Below are positions 8,185-16,794 of a stretch of 46,001 nt of DNA, in pieces. The translations under genes were made by a program, and so were the position numbers. Each line of letters begins with the position of its first letter. Position 1 is the first letter of the stretch. The notes beneath the pieces were generated by a model that had not been told where the DNA came from, did no database searches, and saw nothing but the letters and a program-made list of their open reading frames with translations. Source of the stretch: Bacteroidota bacterium (GTDB taxonomy: Bacteria > Bacteroidota > Bacteroidia > Chitinophagales > Saprospiraceae); contig JAHEAR010000009.1 of assembly GCA_024642665.1 (NCBI GenBank), positions 35,119 through 81,119 of the forward strand, written 5' to 3'.

Positions 8185-8533
8185 GGGATTTTTGTTAGGC
8201 ACGATGATTTTTTTCAGCGCGTGTTATTATGACAACGAAGCGACACTTTACCCGCCGACAGAATGCATTTCTACCAACATGAGCTATCAGAATGATATTT
8301 TACCTATCATTTCTAACAACTGTTATGTTTGCCACAGTGCAGTTTCGAATACAGGAAATGTTACGTTGGAGGGATATTCTGAACTCATAAAGTACGTTGA
8401 CAGTGGTCAATTAATGGGCGCTATCAACCGCGATCCGGGATTTTCCCCAATGCCACAAGACGCCCCAAAACTTAATGATTGCAATATTGAAAAAATAGAA
8501 TCCTGGATTGCAGCCGGAGCGCTGAATAACTAA
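8165..8533 (+). CDS. Haem-c-binding lipoprotein, single cytochrome-like domain
   Basis: This 122-residue protein has a lipobox FFSAC (C20). It carries one haem-c site CYVCH (C53 to H57) and a candidate axial Met in FSPMPQD. The sequence closely parallels the second domain of the preceding protein (NDILPIISNNC.., LMGAI.., CNIEKIESWI), so the two probably arose by duplication. The start overlaps the upstream stop by 20 nt, implying translational coupling. It probably works with the upstream protein in periplasmic electron transfer. Confidence 0.82.
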   Translation: MEHQIIKGFLLGTMIFFSACYYDNEATLYPPTECISTNMSYQNDILPIISNNCYVCHSAVSNTGNVTLEGYSELIKYVDSGQLMGAINRDPGFSPMPQDAPKLNDCNIEKIESWIAAGALNN

Positions 8534-8577
8534 GCCTCAGGCTGTCTTCCACCGGATTTTACAACTAAAGCTAACAC

Positions 8578-8985
8578 ATGAAAAAATATTTTTTATTCGC
8601 GTTTATTATTCTGGTTGTTGTCGGTGGAGCAGTAGCCTATTATCAATATAATAAGCCCGTTGCGAGTATTGAAAACAAGAAGCCAGATGTGACATTGACC
8701 GCCAATGAATTACTCTCAGCTTTTGAGGAAAATGAAGCTGCCGCTAACCAGCAATACGGAGAAAAGATAGTCCAGGTGAGAGGCCGTGTCAGTGAAGTCG
8801 TTAGTGTGGAAGCCGGCCATAAAATTTTTATCGAAACAGAAAATCCCATGTCCGGTGTGATTTGCGAAATGGAAGAAGGCCAGGAAGTAAGCACTATCAA
8901 GCCAGGTGACGAAGTAACCATCAAAGGAAGGTGTACCGGCTTTCTGAGTGATGTAGTTCTCGTGCAAGCTTCTCTGGTTAAGTGA
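8578..8985 (+). CDS. Membrane-anchored OB-fold protein (tRNA_anti-like family)
   Basis: This 135-residue protein has one N-terminal hydrophobic anchor (residues 4-22) and a compact beta-rich domain (about 40-135). The pattern KIVQVRGRVSEV, followed by GDEVTIKGRCTGF, is typical of the tRNA_anti-like OB-fold family found in bacterial membrane proteins. Despite the name, exported members are not thought to bind tRNA; the ligand is unknown. It lies 44 nt after the cytochrome-like lipoprotein, inside the haem/YceI/DUF5777 operon, so a periplasmic role is likely. Confidence 0.75.
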   Translation: MKKYFLFAFIILVVVGGAVAYYQYNKPVASIENKKPDVTLTANELLSAFEENEAAANQQYGEKIVQVRGRVSEVVSVEAGHKIFIETENPMSGVICEMEEGQEVSTIKPGDEVTIKGRCTGFLSDVVLVQASLVK

Positions 8986-9035
8986 AAGCTGTACGCACGA
9001 CATAGATTTAATCTTTTAACAATAAACACGATTTA

Positions 9036-9596
9036 ATGAGCACTAAATTTTTAATGGCGACGGTATTCTGCTTCTGTGCACACCTTGCTATTAGTCAGAC
9101 GTATTATTCTAAATCCGGAAAAATTACTTTTCACTCGGATACAGATATGGAAAAAATAGACGCTGAAAACGCTTCAGCAAGTACCGTTATAGATTTTACA
9201 ACGGGAGCCATCGAATGGGGCGTTTTGATCCAGGGGTTTAAATTTGAAAAAGCCCTGATGCAGGATCATTTTAATGAGAACTATATGGAAAGTTCAAAAT
9301 TTCCAAAGGCAAAATTCAGAGGGATTATTGAAGATTACGCGAAAGTAAATTTGTCAAAAGATGGAGAATACAAGGTGCGAGTAAAAGGTGATCTTGAAAT
9401 CCATGGGGTAACCAAAACAGTAGAAACTGATGCGACTTTCATGGTTAAGAACAATATGCTTTCAGCAAAGAGTAAATTTTCAGTATTGATTGATGACTAT
9501 GCCATTAAAGTTCCAAAGGTGGTGGAAAACAATATTGCAGACGAAGTAGAAATAACCATAACGGCGGATTATCAGCTATTAAAACCAAAATTATAA
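9036..9596 (+). CDS. YceI-family periplasmic lipid-binding protein
   Basis: This 186-residue protein has a Sec signal (residues 1-20, ending LAISQ). The mature part shows the YceI lipocalin-like pattern: KITFHSDTDMEKIDA near the N-terminus, ESSKFPKAKFRG in the middle, and GDLEIHGVTKTV further on. Characterised YceI-fold proteins bind polyisoprenoid or amphiphilic molecules. In this operon the protein could carry a quinone-like molecule near the cytochrome-type lipoproteins, but that is inference. A hairpin terminator follows at 9621, before the last operon member. Confidence 0.88.
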   Translation: MSTKFLMATVFCFCAHLAISQTYYSKSGKITFHSDTDMEKIDAENASASTVIDFTTGAIEWGVLIQGFKFEKALMQDHFNENYMESSKFPKAKFRGIIEDYAKVNLSKDGEYKVRVKGDLEIHGVTKTVETDATFMVKNNMLSAKSKFSVLIDDYAIKVPKVVENNIADEVEITITADYQLLKPKL

Positions 9597-9620
9597 ATCA
9601 CCAACACATCTGATATTTTT

Positions 9621-9660
9621 AGAACCCCTATTTGTCATGAAAAGTAACAATAGGGGTTCT
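9621..9660 (+). terminator. Hairpin after the YceI gene
   Basis: AGAACCCCTA (9621-9630) pairs perfectly with TAGGGGTTCT (9651-9660) around a 20-nt loop. Only a weak T-stretch follows, so it may attenuate rather than stop transcription into the DUF5777 gene. Confidence 0.55.
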
Positions 9661-9704
9661 TCCGTATAACGTTTTAAATAGTGTGTCCCATAAATTTCAA
9701 CAAA

Positions 9705-10580
9705 ATGAAAATGTACAAATACTTTCTATTTTTTCTATTGCTAAGTGCTAGTGTTAATCTTTATGGTCAGGAGGATGATTTACTTTCCTTGCTCGATGAA
9801 GAGGAGACCATCAATTATACGACAGCCAGTTTTAAAGCCACTAGAATCATCAACCTTCATTCTCTGGAAAGCATGTCTGCCGGTGAACTTGATATCAAGA
9901 TTCAGCATCGTTTTGGTTTTATCAGTGGTGGTGCTTATGAGTTATGGGGTTTAGATCAGTCCACGATTCGGATAGGGGCCGATTATGGCATTACGGATTG
10001 CTTCATGATTGGCTTTGGACGAAGCAGCTATGAAAAGACTTATGATGGATTTATGAAACTGAAAGTTTTGCGCCAAAGTACGGGTGCCAGAAAGATGCCT
10101 ATCACCTTGGCATTATTTTCTTCAATGGCTATCAAAACATTAAAACCGTCAGACCCGGATCGAGAAAATTATTTCAGCAACAAACTGTACTATGCATTTC
10201 AAATGATGCTTGGCAGAAAATTTTCTGATGCTTTTTCATTACAAATTTCTCCATCGCTGGTTCACCGTAACCTGGTGGCTACCGAGGACATTGCCAATGA
10301 TGTACTGGCGATGGGATTTGGCGGTAGAATCAAACTGAGTAAGCGCGTTTCGCTTAATGCAGAGTATATCTACGTTTTGCCGGATCAATTGGCAGAGGGA
10401 TACCATAATTCCCTAAGTATAGGATTTGATATTGAAACAGGAGGACACGTGTTCCAACTTCATTTTAGCAACAGCACCTCCATGATTGAAAAGGGATTTA
10501 TTGCTGAGACAGTCGGAGAATGGGGCAAAGGTGATATCCATTTCGGATTTAATATTTCACGGGTTTTTAATTTGAAGTAA
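9705..10580 (+). CDS. DUF5777-family beta-barrel outer-membrane protein
   Basis: This 291-residue protein starts at the ATG at 9705 (MKMYKYFLFF), which begins a Sec signal ending LYGQ. The mature protein opens with an acidic stretch (LLSLLDEEE). It continues with the DUF5777 features ATRIINLHSLESM, HRFGFISGGAYELWGLDQ, IRIGADYGITD and FGRSSYEKTYDGF. Alternating strands and a terminal aromatic FNISRVFNLK suggest a barrel. The family is widespread in Bacteroidota, often near cytochrome-like and YceI proteins, and its function is unknown. The earlier in-frame GTG at 9681 would spoil the signal peptide. Confidence 0.82.
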   Translation: MKMYKYFLFFLLLSASVNLYGQEDDLLSLLDEEETINYTTASFKATRIINLHSLESMSAGELDIKIQHRFGFISGGAYELWGLDQSTIRIGADYGITDCFMIGFGRSSYEKTYDGFMKLKVLRQSTGARKMPITLALFSSMAIKTLKPSDPDRENYFSNKLYYAFQMMLGRKFSDAFSLQISPSLVHRNLVATEDIANDVLAMGFGGRIKLSKRVSLNAEYIYVLPDQLAEGYHNSLSIGFDIETGGHVFQLHFSNSTSMIEKGFIAETVGEWGKGDIHFGFNISRVFNLK

Positions 10581-10602
10581 GTAGGGAAAAATAGACCGGG
10601 GG

Positions 10603-10642
10603 CTTTTCGACACGCGACTTTTCGACACGCGACGCGCGATTA
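10603..10642. repeat. NNGACNN heptad chain with a 15-bp tandem duplication
   Basis: CTTTTCGACACGCGA is repeated twice head to tail (10603-10617 and 10618-10632). Read in sevens, this gives TCGACAC, GCGACTTT (8), TCGACAC, GCGACGC, GCGATTA. The same words occur on the other strand at 39593-39620. A C-rich CCCCATAA run follows at about 10660-10680. Confidence 0.85.
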
Positions 10643-10729
10643 ATCTTCCAACCTTAAAACCCCATAACCCCCATAACCCCAGTCCCTCCTCATCTCGTAC
10701 CATTTTATTAATTTTACAAAAACAGTCCC

Positions 10730-11161
10730 ATGACCTTCAAGCAACTCATCAAACTCGAAAACAAAGCCAAAGAAATTTGGGTGATCAGCCCATCACTTCA
10801 TTATGATGTTGAGCATAAGGAATTTTCAGAACTGGTCAGTGTCAATTTGGGAGAAAGCACAAAATATAAGTATATCGTTCCGGCTACCGCGCAAGTAGAA
10901 AAGAATATCCAATTGTTTAAGAAGCGCTTTAATGTCACCGAGCAGGACATCGCCTCAAATTTTCTAATCCTTCCTGCATCTGAAATCAATCCTTTTCTGA
11001 TGGAAATAGCGATTTATGATGCATCCACGGATTGTATTGCCTGTGCTGCACCAGCGGCAGATGATAGTGATGAAGTAATTGTCTTCAGAGGTGCTACCGC
11101 AAAAAAAATGGCGAAGGACTTTATCGCTTTATGGAAAAAGTATAAGCGGAGTCGGCCGTGA
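10730..11161 (+). CDS. Uncharacterised 143-residue cytoplasmic protein
   Basis: The protein has no signal peptide or membrane segment. It shows a mixed alpha/beta pattern: EIWVISPSLHYD near residue 15, then NLGESTKYKYIVPATAQVEKNIQLFKKRF. The segment KYKYIVPAT recalls the start of small sensor or PLD-like regulators in which a strand precedes a helix. A double-cysteine patch, DCIACAAPAADDSDE, lies near 103. I do not recognise a named family and no catalytic motif is clear. It ends 19 nt before the M24 peptidase start, so the two may be co-transcribed. Confidence 0.65.
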   Translation: MTFKQLIKLENKAKEIWVISPSLHYDVEHKEFSELVSVNLGESTKYKYIVPATAQVEKNIQLFKKRFNVTEQDIASNFLILPASEINPFLMEIAIYDASTDCIACAAPAADDSDEVIVFRGATAKKMAKDFIALWKKYKRSRP

Positions 11162-11180
11162 TTTTACTATCTTTCGGCCT

Positions 11181-12548
11181 ATGATACTCTTTGATGCAAC
11201 CATATATTCTGCCCGCCGAAAGGCCCTGATGAAGGCGCTTGGAAAAGGGGTTTACCTTTTCCCCGGAGCCACAGATCAACCATTCAACTACAAAGGCAAC
11301 ACGTATCCATTTAGACAGGATAGCTCCTTTTTATATTATTTCGGGCACCCGCAGCCCGGATTGACCGGTATTATTGATGCCGACAATGGCAAATCTATCC
11401 TTGTCGGTGATGATGCTGAAATAGAAGATGTAGTTTGGATGGGACCACAACTAACGATGGCAGAACGCATTCACCATATCGATGCGGATCAACACCTGCC
11501 TTCTGCTGATTTATCTGAATGGCTCAGGACAAAAGAAGTGCATTACCTCCCACAGTACCATGCTGATCGTCTGTTTTATCTCGCTGAGGTATTGGGTAAG
11601 TCCACAGATGAAATAAAAACCGGACACTCCCACGCACTGGTTCATGCGGTCATCCAGCAGCGCTCGCATAAAGGTGCCGAGGAAATTGAACAAATGGAAC
11701 ATGCACTCCATATCACGCATGCCATTCATTCGCAAATAAGTAAATCAATTACTCCGGGCAAACTGGAAGCACATATCAGAGGCGTTGCTGAAGGTGTAGC
11801 TTTTGCCAATCAGGGAAGATTAGCCTATCAGGCGATTTGTACCGTCAATGGCCATACGCTTCACAACAACCACTACCACCGCAGCCTTAAGCACGGGGAT
11901 ATGCTCCTATGTGATATTGGTGCGGAAACAATGATGGGATATGCAGGCGATATTACACGCAGTTATCCGGTGAGTCCAAAGTTTTCGCCACAACAGGCAG
12001 AAATCTACGACTTAGTTTTAAAGGCAGAGACGGAATGCATTAAAGCTGTAAAACCGGGTGTTCGTTATCTCGATGTTCATTTGCAAGCCGCTAAAATTAT
12101 TACGGAAGGACTCAAAGCTATTGGTCTGATGCAAGGAGATGCTGATGAAGCAGTTGCTGCCGGGGCGCATGCTTTATTTTTTCCGCATGGTTTAGGGCAT
12201 ATGATTGGTCTGGATGTCCATGACATGGAAGGATTGGGCGAAGATAATGTTGGGTATGATGCTACAACGAAACGGAGCAAACAATTCGGAACGGCGTATT
12301 TACGACTGGCGAAAAAACTGGAGCCCGGATTCGTGTTGACCGTAGAGCCGGGTATTTATTTCATTCCGGAACTGATTGATCTATGGGAAAAAGAACAGAA
12401 ATTCAAAGACTTTATCTGTTATAATAAGTTGGCGCCGTATCGCAACTTCACGGGTATCCGCATTGAAGACAATGTACTGGTAGCTGAAAACGGACCGGTA
12501 GTTTTGGGGCCTGAAATTCCAAAACAACGTGAAGAAATTGAGAAATGA
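11181..12548 (+). CDS. Xaa-Pro aminopeptidase, M24B metallopeptidase
   Basis: This 455-residue protein starts at the ATG at 11181 (MILFDATIYSARR); the frame is open from 11079, but that part overlaps the upstream gene. An N-terminal AMP_N-type domain (1-170) precedes the pita-bread catalytic domain. The five metal ligands are visible: two Asp in DIGAETMMGYAGDITRSYP, His in HGLGHMIGLDVHD, Glu in VEPGIYF, and Glu in GIRIEDNVLV. The family removes an N-terminal residue preceding proline, using two Mn or Co ions. No signal peptide is seen, so it is cytoplasmic and likely serves peptide turnover. Confidence 0.92.
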   Translation: MILFDATIYSARRKALMKALGKGVYLFPGATDQPFNYKGNTYPFRQDSSFLYYFGHPQPGLTGIIDADNGKSILVGDDAEIEDVVWMGPQLTMAERIHHIDADQHLPSADLSEWLRTKEVHYLPQYHADRLFYLAEVLGKSTDEIKTGHSHALVHAVIQQRSHKGAEEIEQMEHALHITHAIHSQISKSITPGKLEAHIRGVAEGVAFANQGRLAYQAICTVNGHTLHNNHYHRSLKHGDMLLCDIGAETMMGYAGDITRSYPVSPKFSPQQAEIYDLVLKAETECIKAVKPGVRYLDVHLQAAKIITEGLKAIGLMQGDADEAVAAGAHALFFPHGLGHMIGLDVHDMEGLGEDNVGYDATTKRSKQFGTAYLRLAKKLEPGFVLTVEPGIYFIPELIDLWEKEQKFKDFICYNKLAPYRNFTGIRIEDNVLVAENGPVVLGPEIPKQREEIEK

Positions 12549-12756
12549 TGCATCGGTTGACATCATTCAATAATTATAGCCATAAAAAATAAAATAGATA
12601 CAACGTTACCTTTGTTGTCTCCTCTTTCAGGCTTATAAGACATATGAATAGTCGACGGATGGAACAAAACTTCACTGTGATTATTTAAGGTTTGCGTCAT
12701 TCTATAGGTTAGAATTGTATTTGAAGCCGGCAGTCAGCTAACTGATTACTTGTCCA

Positions 12757-15700
12757 ATGAAAACAATTGTTTTAGTATTCGCGGTAATATGTGGCTTTCA
12801 GGCGTTCTTGTATTCTCAGGATGGATGTAGTGAGGAATATTTTAAAATATTTGGGTCGCTGATAGAAGCTGAACAAGGATATAGTCTCGCAGCTTCACAG
12901 GATGAACAGTCCATTTATGTTGGTGGCGGTAAAGATGGTGAAGCCCTCATCTTAAAAATAAGCGCACTCGGTGTATTAGAGTGGACAAGGACTTTTGATG
13001 TCGTACCAAATGAGCCGGATATTATCTTCAGAATTTTAGTGGATAGTGAAGGCATGATAGGGATCTCCGGAATCGCCGGCTCTCAGAACGGCGGAGGCAA
13101 TGTTTTTGTTTTTCGTTACAACCCAACCACCAATACCGTGCTATGGGCTGTGGAGCTGATCAGCACTAGCGTAAATTTTAATCTGGGAATGATCGAGCTT
13201 GGGCCCGGAGGGAATTATTTAGTGATGGACAACCCATCTTCCCCAAATGTAGCTGAACTGGTTGAGCTCAACAGATCAACGGGCGACATTGTGCCTTCCT
13301 TTTCGAAACATTATGATCTTGGTTCGTCAGAAACAATGTATGACATGGTTGTCTACGGCGGATCTCTTTATGCCTCCGGACGATTTACAGATGGTGGATC
13401 GCAGGCTGAAATGAGGAACACGCTTTTAAAGCTTGATCCAACGAACGGCAATGTTGATTGGATGAGGCTTGGACATAAACCGGCCTCTCAAACGTGCAGA
13501 CTTTACGGCGTCGATCTTATTATTTCTCAAAATGACATTTTTTCAATTTGTGTCGGCGATGATACCGGGACCAATCTTAATGCTAATACGGAGGTCTTTG
13601 TGCAACGCACCGCGCTGGATGGTACATTGAAGTGGCTGAAGCATTATCAACTGCCGGGAAATAATAATTGGATTGATGAAATCATTGACTCGCAGGGAGG
13701 CTTAGTGCTTCTGGGCAGAAATCGCGTAGCCCCAAGTGATTTATTTTTATTTAAAATAGACTATAACGGCGACCTTCAATGGGCAAAACAATTTGATTAT
13801 GCGTTTAATGATAATGCAACTTTTATAGGTTCCATTCAATCGCAATTAATTGAAGCGGACAATCACTTGTATTTTACAGCAATTGCCGAAGAGGGTTCAA
13901 ACACAGACTTGATTCTCGGCAAGACTGATCTGGATGGGGAAATAGGCGCGGAATGCTTGGAGTCAGTAGACATTGACATCCCTGTAATCAATGTGAATAA
14001 TCCCGTTTTTTATAGTCAGACTCCTGTTGTGACCGATTACGAGCCACAACTTATTTTTCATTCCATTACGGAAGGGATAGAGGTATCGCTTGAAAGTAAT
14101 ACGGTATGTTCAAACCCTATTATTTTGTATTCGGAGATCGATATGGTGATTTGCGAAGGAGAGATGTTTGAAGGGTATTCTCAGGAGGGGTTCTATGTAG
14201 ATACGTTTACAAGTTTTATAGGATGTGATAGTATAAGATCTCTAAATCTGGATATAACACCTTTAATAGCGACTCAGATCGATTGGGTAATTTGCGAAGG
14301 GGAAATATTTGAGGGGTATTCCATGACAGGCGTTTATATGGACACATTTACTTCCATGAATGGATGTGATAGCATAAGAACACTGACGTTAAATGTATTG
14401 AGTTCGAGTACTACCAATATCAGTGCCGAAATATGTCCGCAAGGCGTATTTGAGGGGTATAGTGATGAAGGTATTTATCAGGACACGTTTCAGAACATAG
14501 ATGGCTGTGATAGCATTAGAATTCTTATACTGGATGTGCTTGAAGAGGTTACCACAAATGTTGAGGTGGAAATATGTCCGGGTGAAACCTATGAAGGATA
14601 TACAATACCCGGAGTATATCAAGACACATTTCAAACACAGGATGGATGTGATAGCATTCGGGTATTGACCTTAGATGTTTATAGTATTGCTGTTAGCATG
14701 CTCGATATCGATTTATGCGAAGGCCATACCTATGAAGGGTATGGCCAAACCGGCATATATCAGGACACCTTTCAAAGTATAGAAGGTTGTGATAGCTTAC
14801 GAATCATCAACCTGGCAGTTAATGATCAAATCTATTCAAGCATTGATATAGTGCTGTGCCAGGGACTTTCATTTGAAGGGTACAGCCAATCGGGTATTTA
14901 TCAGGATACGTTTCAGGCAATGGATGGCTGTGATAGCATCAGAATTCTTATGTTAGATATACTCGAAGAAATAAACGCAAGCATTGAAGCAGAAATTTGT
15001 CAGGGAGATGAATATGAAGGCTATACAACAGCAGGTATCTATCAGGATACCTTTCAAACACAGGATGGGTGTGATAGTATTCGGGTATTGACTCTATCTG
15101 TGGAAGACAATACGATAGCAACTATTGATGTGGGGATATGTCAAGGGCAGACATACGAGGGATATAGTCTTCCCGGAACATATCAGGATACGTTTCAGAA
15201 TATCCATAGTTGTGATAGCATCAGGATACTTAATCTAAATATTGTTGATACGGTTTTTAGCAGTATAGAAGTTGAGTTATGTCAGGGCGAAACGTATTTG
15301 GGTTACACGACATCAGGGGTATATCAAGATACCTTTCAAACACAAGCCGGATGTGACAGTATCCGAACGCTGACCTTAACTATTGGAATTAGTATTGAGT
15401 CCACTCAGGACATAAGCATATGTCAGGGTTCAACCTATGAAGGGTATAGTCTTGCCGGAATGTACCAGGATACATTCCAGAGTAGTAATGGATGTGATAG
15501 TATCCGCATACTGATGTTAAATATAGAAAGTATCCTTATGTCCACTCAGAATATTGACATTTGTCAAGGATCGGAATATGAGGGTTATAGCATTGCAGGG
15601 ATATACCAGGATACGTTTCAAACACAAGAGGGATGTGATAGTATAAGGACACTTACTTTAGTTATAGCCGATACCGTCTATACAAGTTTTGAGATATCAA

Positions 15701-16791
15701 TATGTGAGGGCGAGAGTTTCGAAGGCTATACCTTGGAAGGCACATTTCAGGACACCTTTCTAACGCAAGCAGGTTGTGACAGTATCCGAGTTTTGATCTT
15801 AGCAGTTGAAAACAACGTTGTCACAATGAAAGCGGTTGAAATATGTGCAGGTACAATGTATGAAGGATATAGTCAGGCGGGTATTTATCAGGACACGTTT
15901 CAGAATATATATGGTTGCGACAGCATCAGAATACTCACGTTGAATGTAGTGGATACCTTGTATACAAGTATTACCAAAACAATATGCCATGGGGCGGAAT
16001 ATGCGGGATATACTGTAGCCGGTATCTATCAGGATACCTTTCAAACACAAGCGGGTTGTGACAGCATCAGGGTATTGACATTACTTGTTGAAAACAGTAT
16101 TACATCAACTATTGATGTGGAGATTTGTCAGGGTATGGTTTATGATGGATATGCTCTATCGGGCATCTATCAGGATACCTTTCAGACCATGGAAGGTTGT
16201 GATAGTATCAGGCAACTGGCTTTGAATGTTCTAAGTGATGAAATAACCGATATTACGATTGCTATTTGCGAAGGTCAGACATACGAAGGGTATTCCGTTG
16301 ATGGGACCTACCAGGACATCTTTCAAAATGTCCATGGATGCGATAGTGTCAGAAATCTTTCCCTATCAACCATTCTGCCGATGGTCACACAGGTAAACGG
16401 TCAATTATGTGATGGGGAGTTATATGGATATTATACGGAAGGGGTATATGTGGATACATTTATTTCCATGACCGGTTGTGATAGTATCAGAACATTACAT
16501 TTACTTGGCATTGACCTGTATATTCCAAATGTTTTTTCGCCAAACAATGATGGTGTAAATGACCTATTTGAGGTAAGTTATTTTTCTGATGAAACACTTG
16601 AAGGCGTCACCTTTACCATTTTTGATCGGTATGGTGATATGGTTTTTAAAGCAGATAGCTGGCCTATAGATTGGGATGGAAAAAGCAGGAACGGAGAATT
16701 TTACAATCCGGGCGTTTTTACCTATGTCCTTCAGTATGTATGTAATGGAGAGAAGGTGATGGAAAAAGGAGACATTACGTTGCTGCGGTAA
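12757..16791 (+). CDS. Giant T9SS-exported surface protein with 17 tandem 47-residue repeats
   Basis: This 1344-residue protein begins with a Sec signal (1-20). Residues 21-460 form a beta-propeller-like domain with repeated short strand motifs (for example SIYVGGGKDGEALILKIS). Residues 465-1253 hold seventeen repeats of the form ICxGxxYEGYxxxGxYQDTF followed by GCDSIRxLxL. The last 91 residues (LYIPNVFSPNNDGVND onward) are a gliding-motility-associated type B C-terminal domain, the sorting signal for the type IX secretion system. It is therefore probably secreted and attached to the cell surface, where it may act in adhesion or gliding. The invariant Cys pairs could form a disulphide in each repeat. 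Ligand and function are unknown. Confidence 0.88.
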   Translation: MKTIVLVFAVICGFQAFLYSQDGCSEEYFKIFGSLIEAEQGYSLAASQDEQSIYVGGGKDGEALILKISALGVLEWTRTFDVVPNEPDIIFRILVDSEGMIGISGIAGSQNGGGNVFVFRYNPTTNTVLWAVELISTSVNFNLGMIELGPGGNYLVMDNPSSPNVAELVELNRSTGDIVPSFSKHYDLGSSETMYDMVVYGGSLYASGRFTDGGSQAEMRNTLLKLDPTNGNVDWMRLGHKPASQTCRLYGVDLIISQNDIFSICVGDDTGTNLNANTEVFVQRTALDGTLKWLKHYQLPGNNNWIDEIIDSQGGLVLLGRNRVAPSDLFLFKIDYNGDLQWAKQFDYAFNDNATFIGSIQSQLIEADNHLYFTAIAEEGSNTDLILGKTDLDGEIGAECLESVDIDIPVINVNNPVFYSQTPVVTDYEPQLIFHSITEGIEVSLESNTVCSNPIILYSEIDMVICEGEMFEGYSQEGFYVDTFTSFIGCDSIRSLNLDITPLIATQIDWVICEGEIFEGYSMTGVYMDTFTSMNGCDSIRTLTLNVLSSSTTNISAEICPQGVFEGYSDEGIYQDTFQNIDGCDSIRILILDVLEEVTTNVEVEICPGETYEGYTIPGVYQDTFQTQDGCDSIRVLTLDVYSIAVSMLDIDLCEGHTYEGYGQTGIYQDTFQSIEGCDSLRIINLAVNDQIYSSIDIVLCQGLSFEGYSQSGIYQDTFQAMDGCDSIRILMLDILEEINASIEAEICQGDEYEGYTTAGIYQDTFQTQDGCDSIRVLTLSVEDNTIATIDVGICQGQTYEGYSLPGTYQDTFQNIHSCDSIRILNLNIVDTVFSSIEVELCQGETYLGYTTSGVYQDTFQTQAGCDSIRTLTLTIGISIESTQDISICQGSTYEGYSLAGMYQDTFQSSNGCDSIRILMLNIESILMSTQNIDICQGSEYEGYSIAGIYQDTFQTQEGCDSIRTLTLVIADTVYTSFEISICEGESFEGYTLEGTFQDTFLTQAGCDSIRVLILAVENNVVTMKAVEICAGTMYEGYSQAGIYQDTFQNIYGCDSIRILTLNVVDTLYTSITKTICHGAEYAGYTVAGIYQDTFQTQAGCDSIRVLTLLVENSITSTIDVEICQGMVYDGYALSGIYQDTFQTMEGCDSIRQLALNVLSDEITDITIAICEGQTYEGYSVDGTYQDIFQNVHGCDSVRNLSLSTILPMVTQVNGQLCDGELYGYYTEGVYVDTFISMTGCDSIRTLHLLGIDLYIPNVFSPNNDGVNDLFEVSYFSDETLEGVTFTIFDRYGDMVFKADSWPIDWDGKSRNGEFYNPGVFTYVLQYVCNGEKVMEKGDITLLR
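14149..16515 (+). repeat. Seventeen 141-bp coding repeats
   Basis: Sixteen units are exactly 47 codons (141 bp) with no insertion or deletion, from 14149 to 16404. A seventeenth unit (16405-16515) has lost one residue. The most conserved core is YQDTF..GCDSIR. Units ending FQTQxGCDSIR recur as numbers 4, 7, 9, 11 and 14, which points to duplication of blocks of two or three units. Confidence 0.93.
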
Positions 16792-16794
16792 TGA

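Noticed and set aside
14149-16515. CRISPR-like or non-coding repeat
   Set aside because: The 141-bp units are in one open frame inside a T9SS surface protein.
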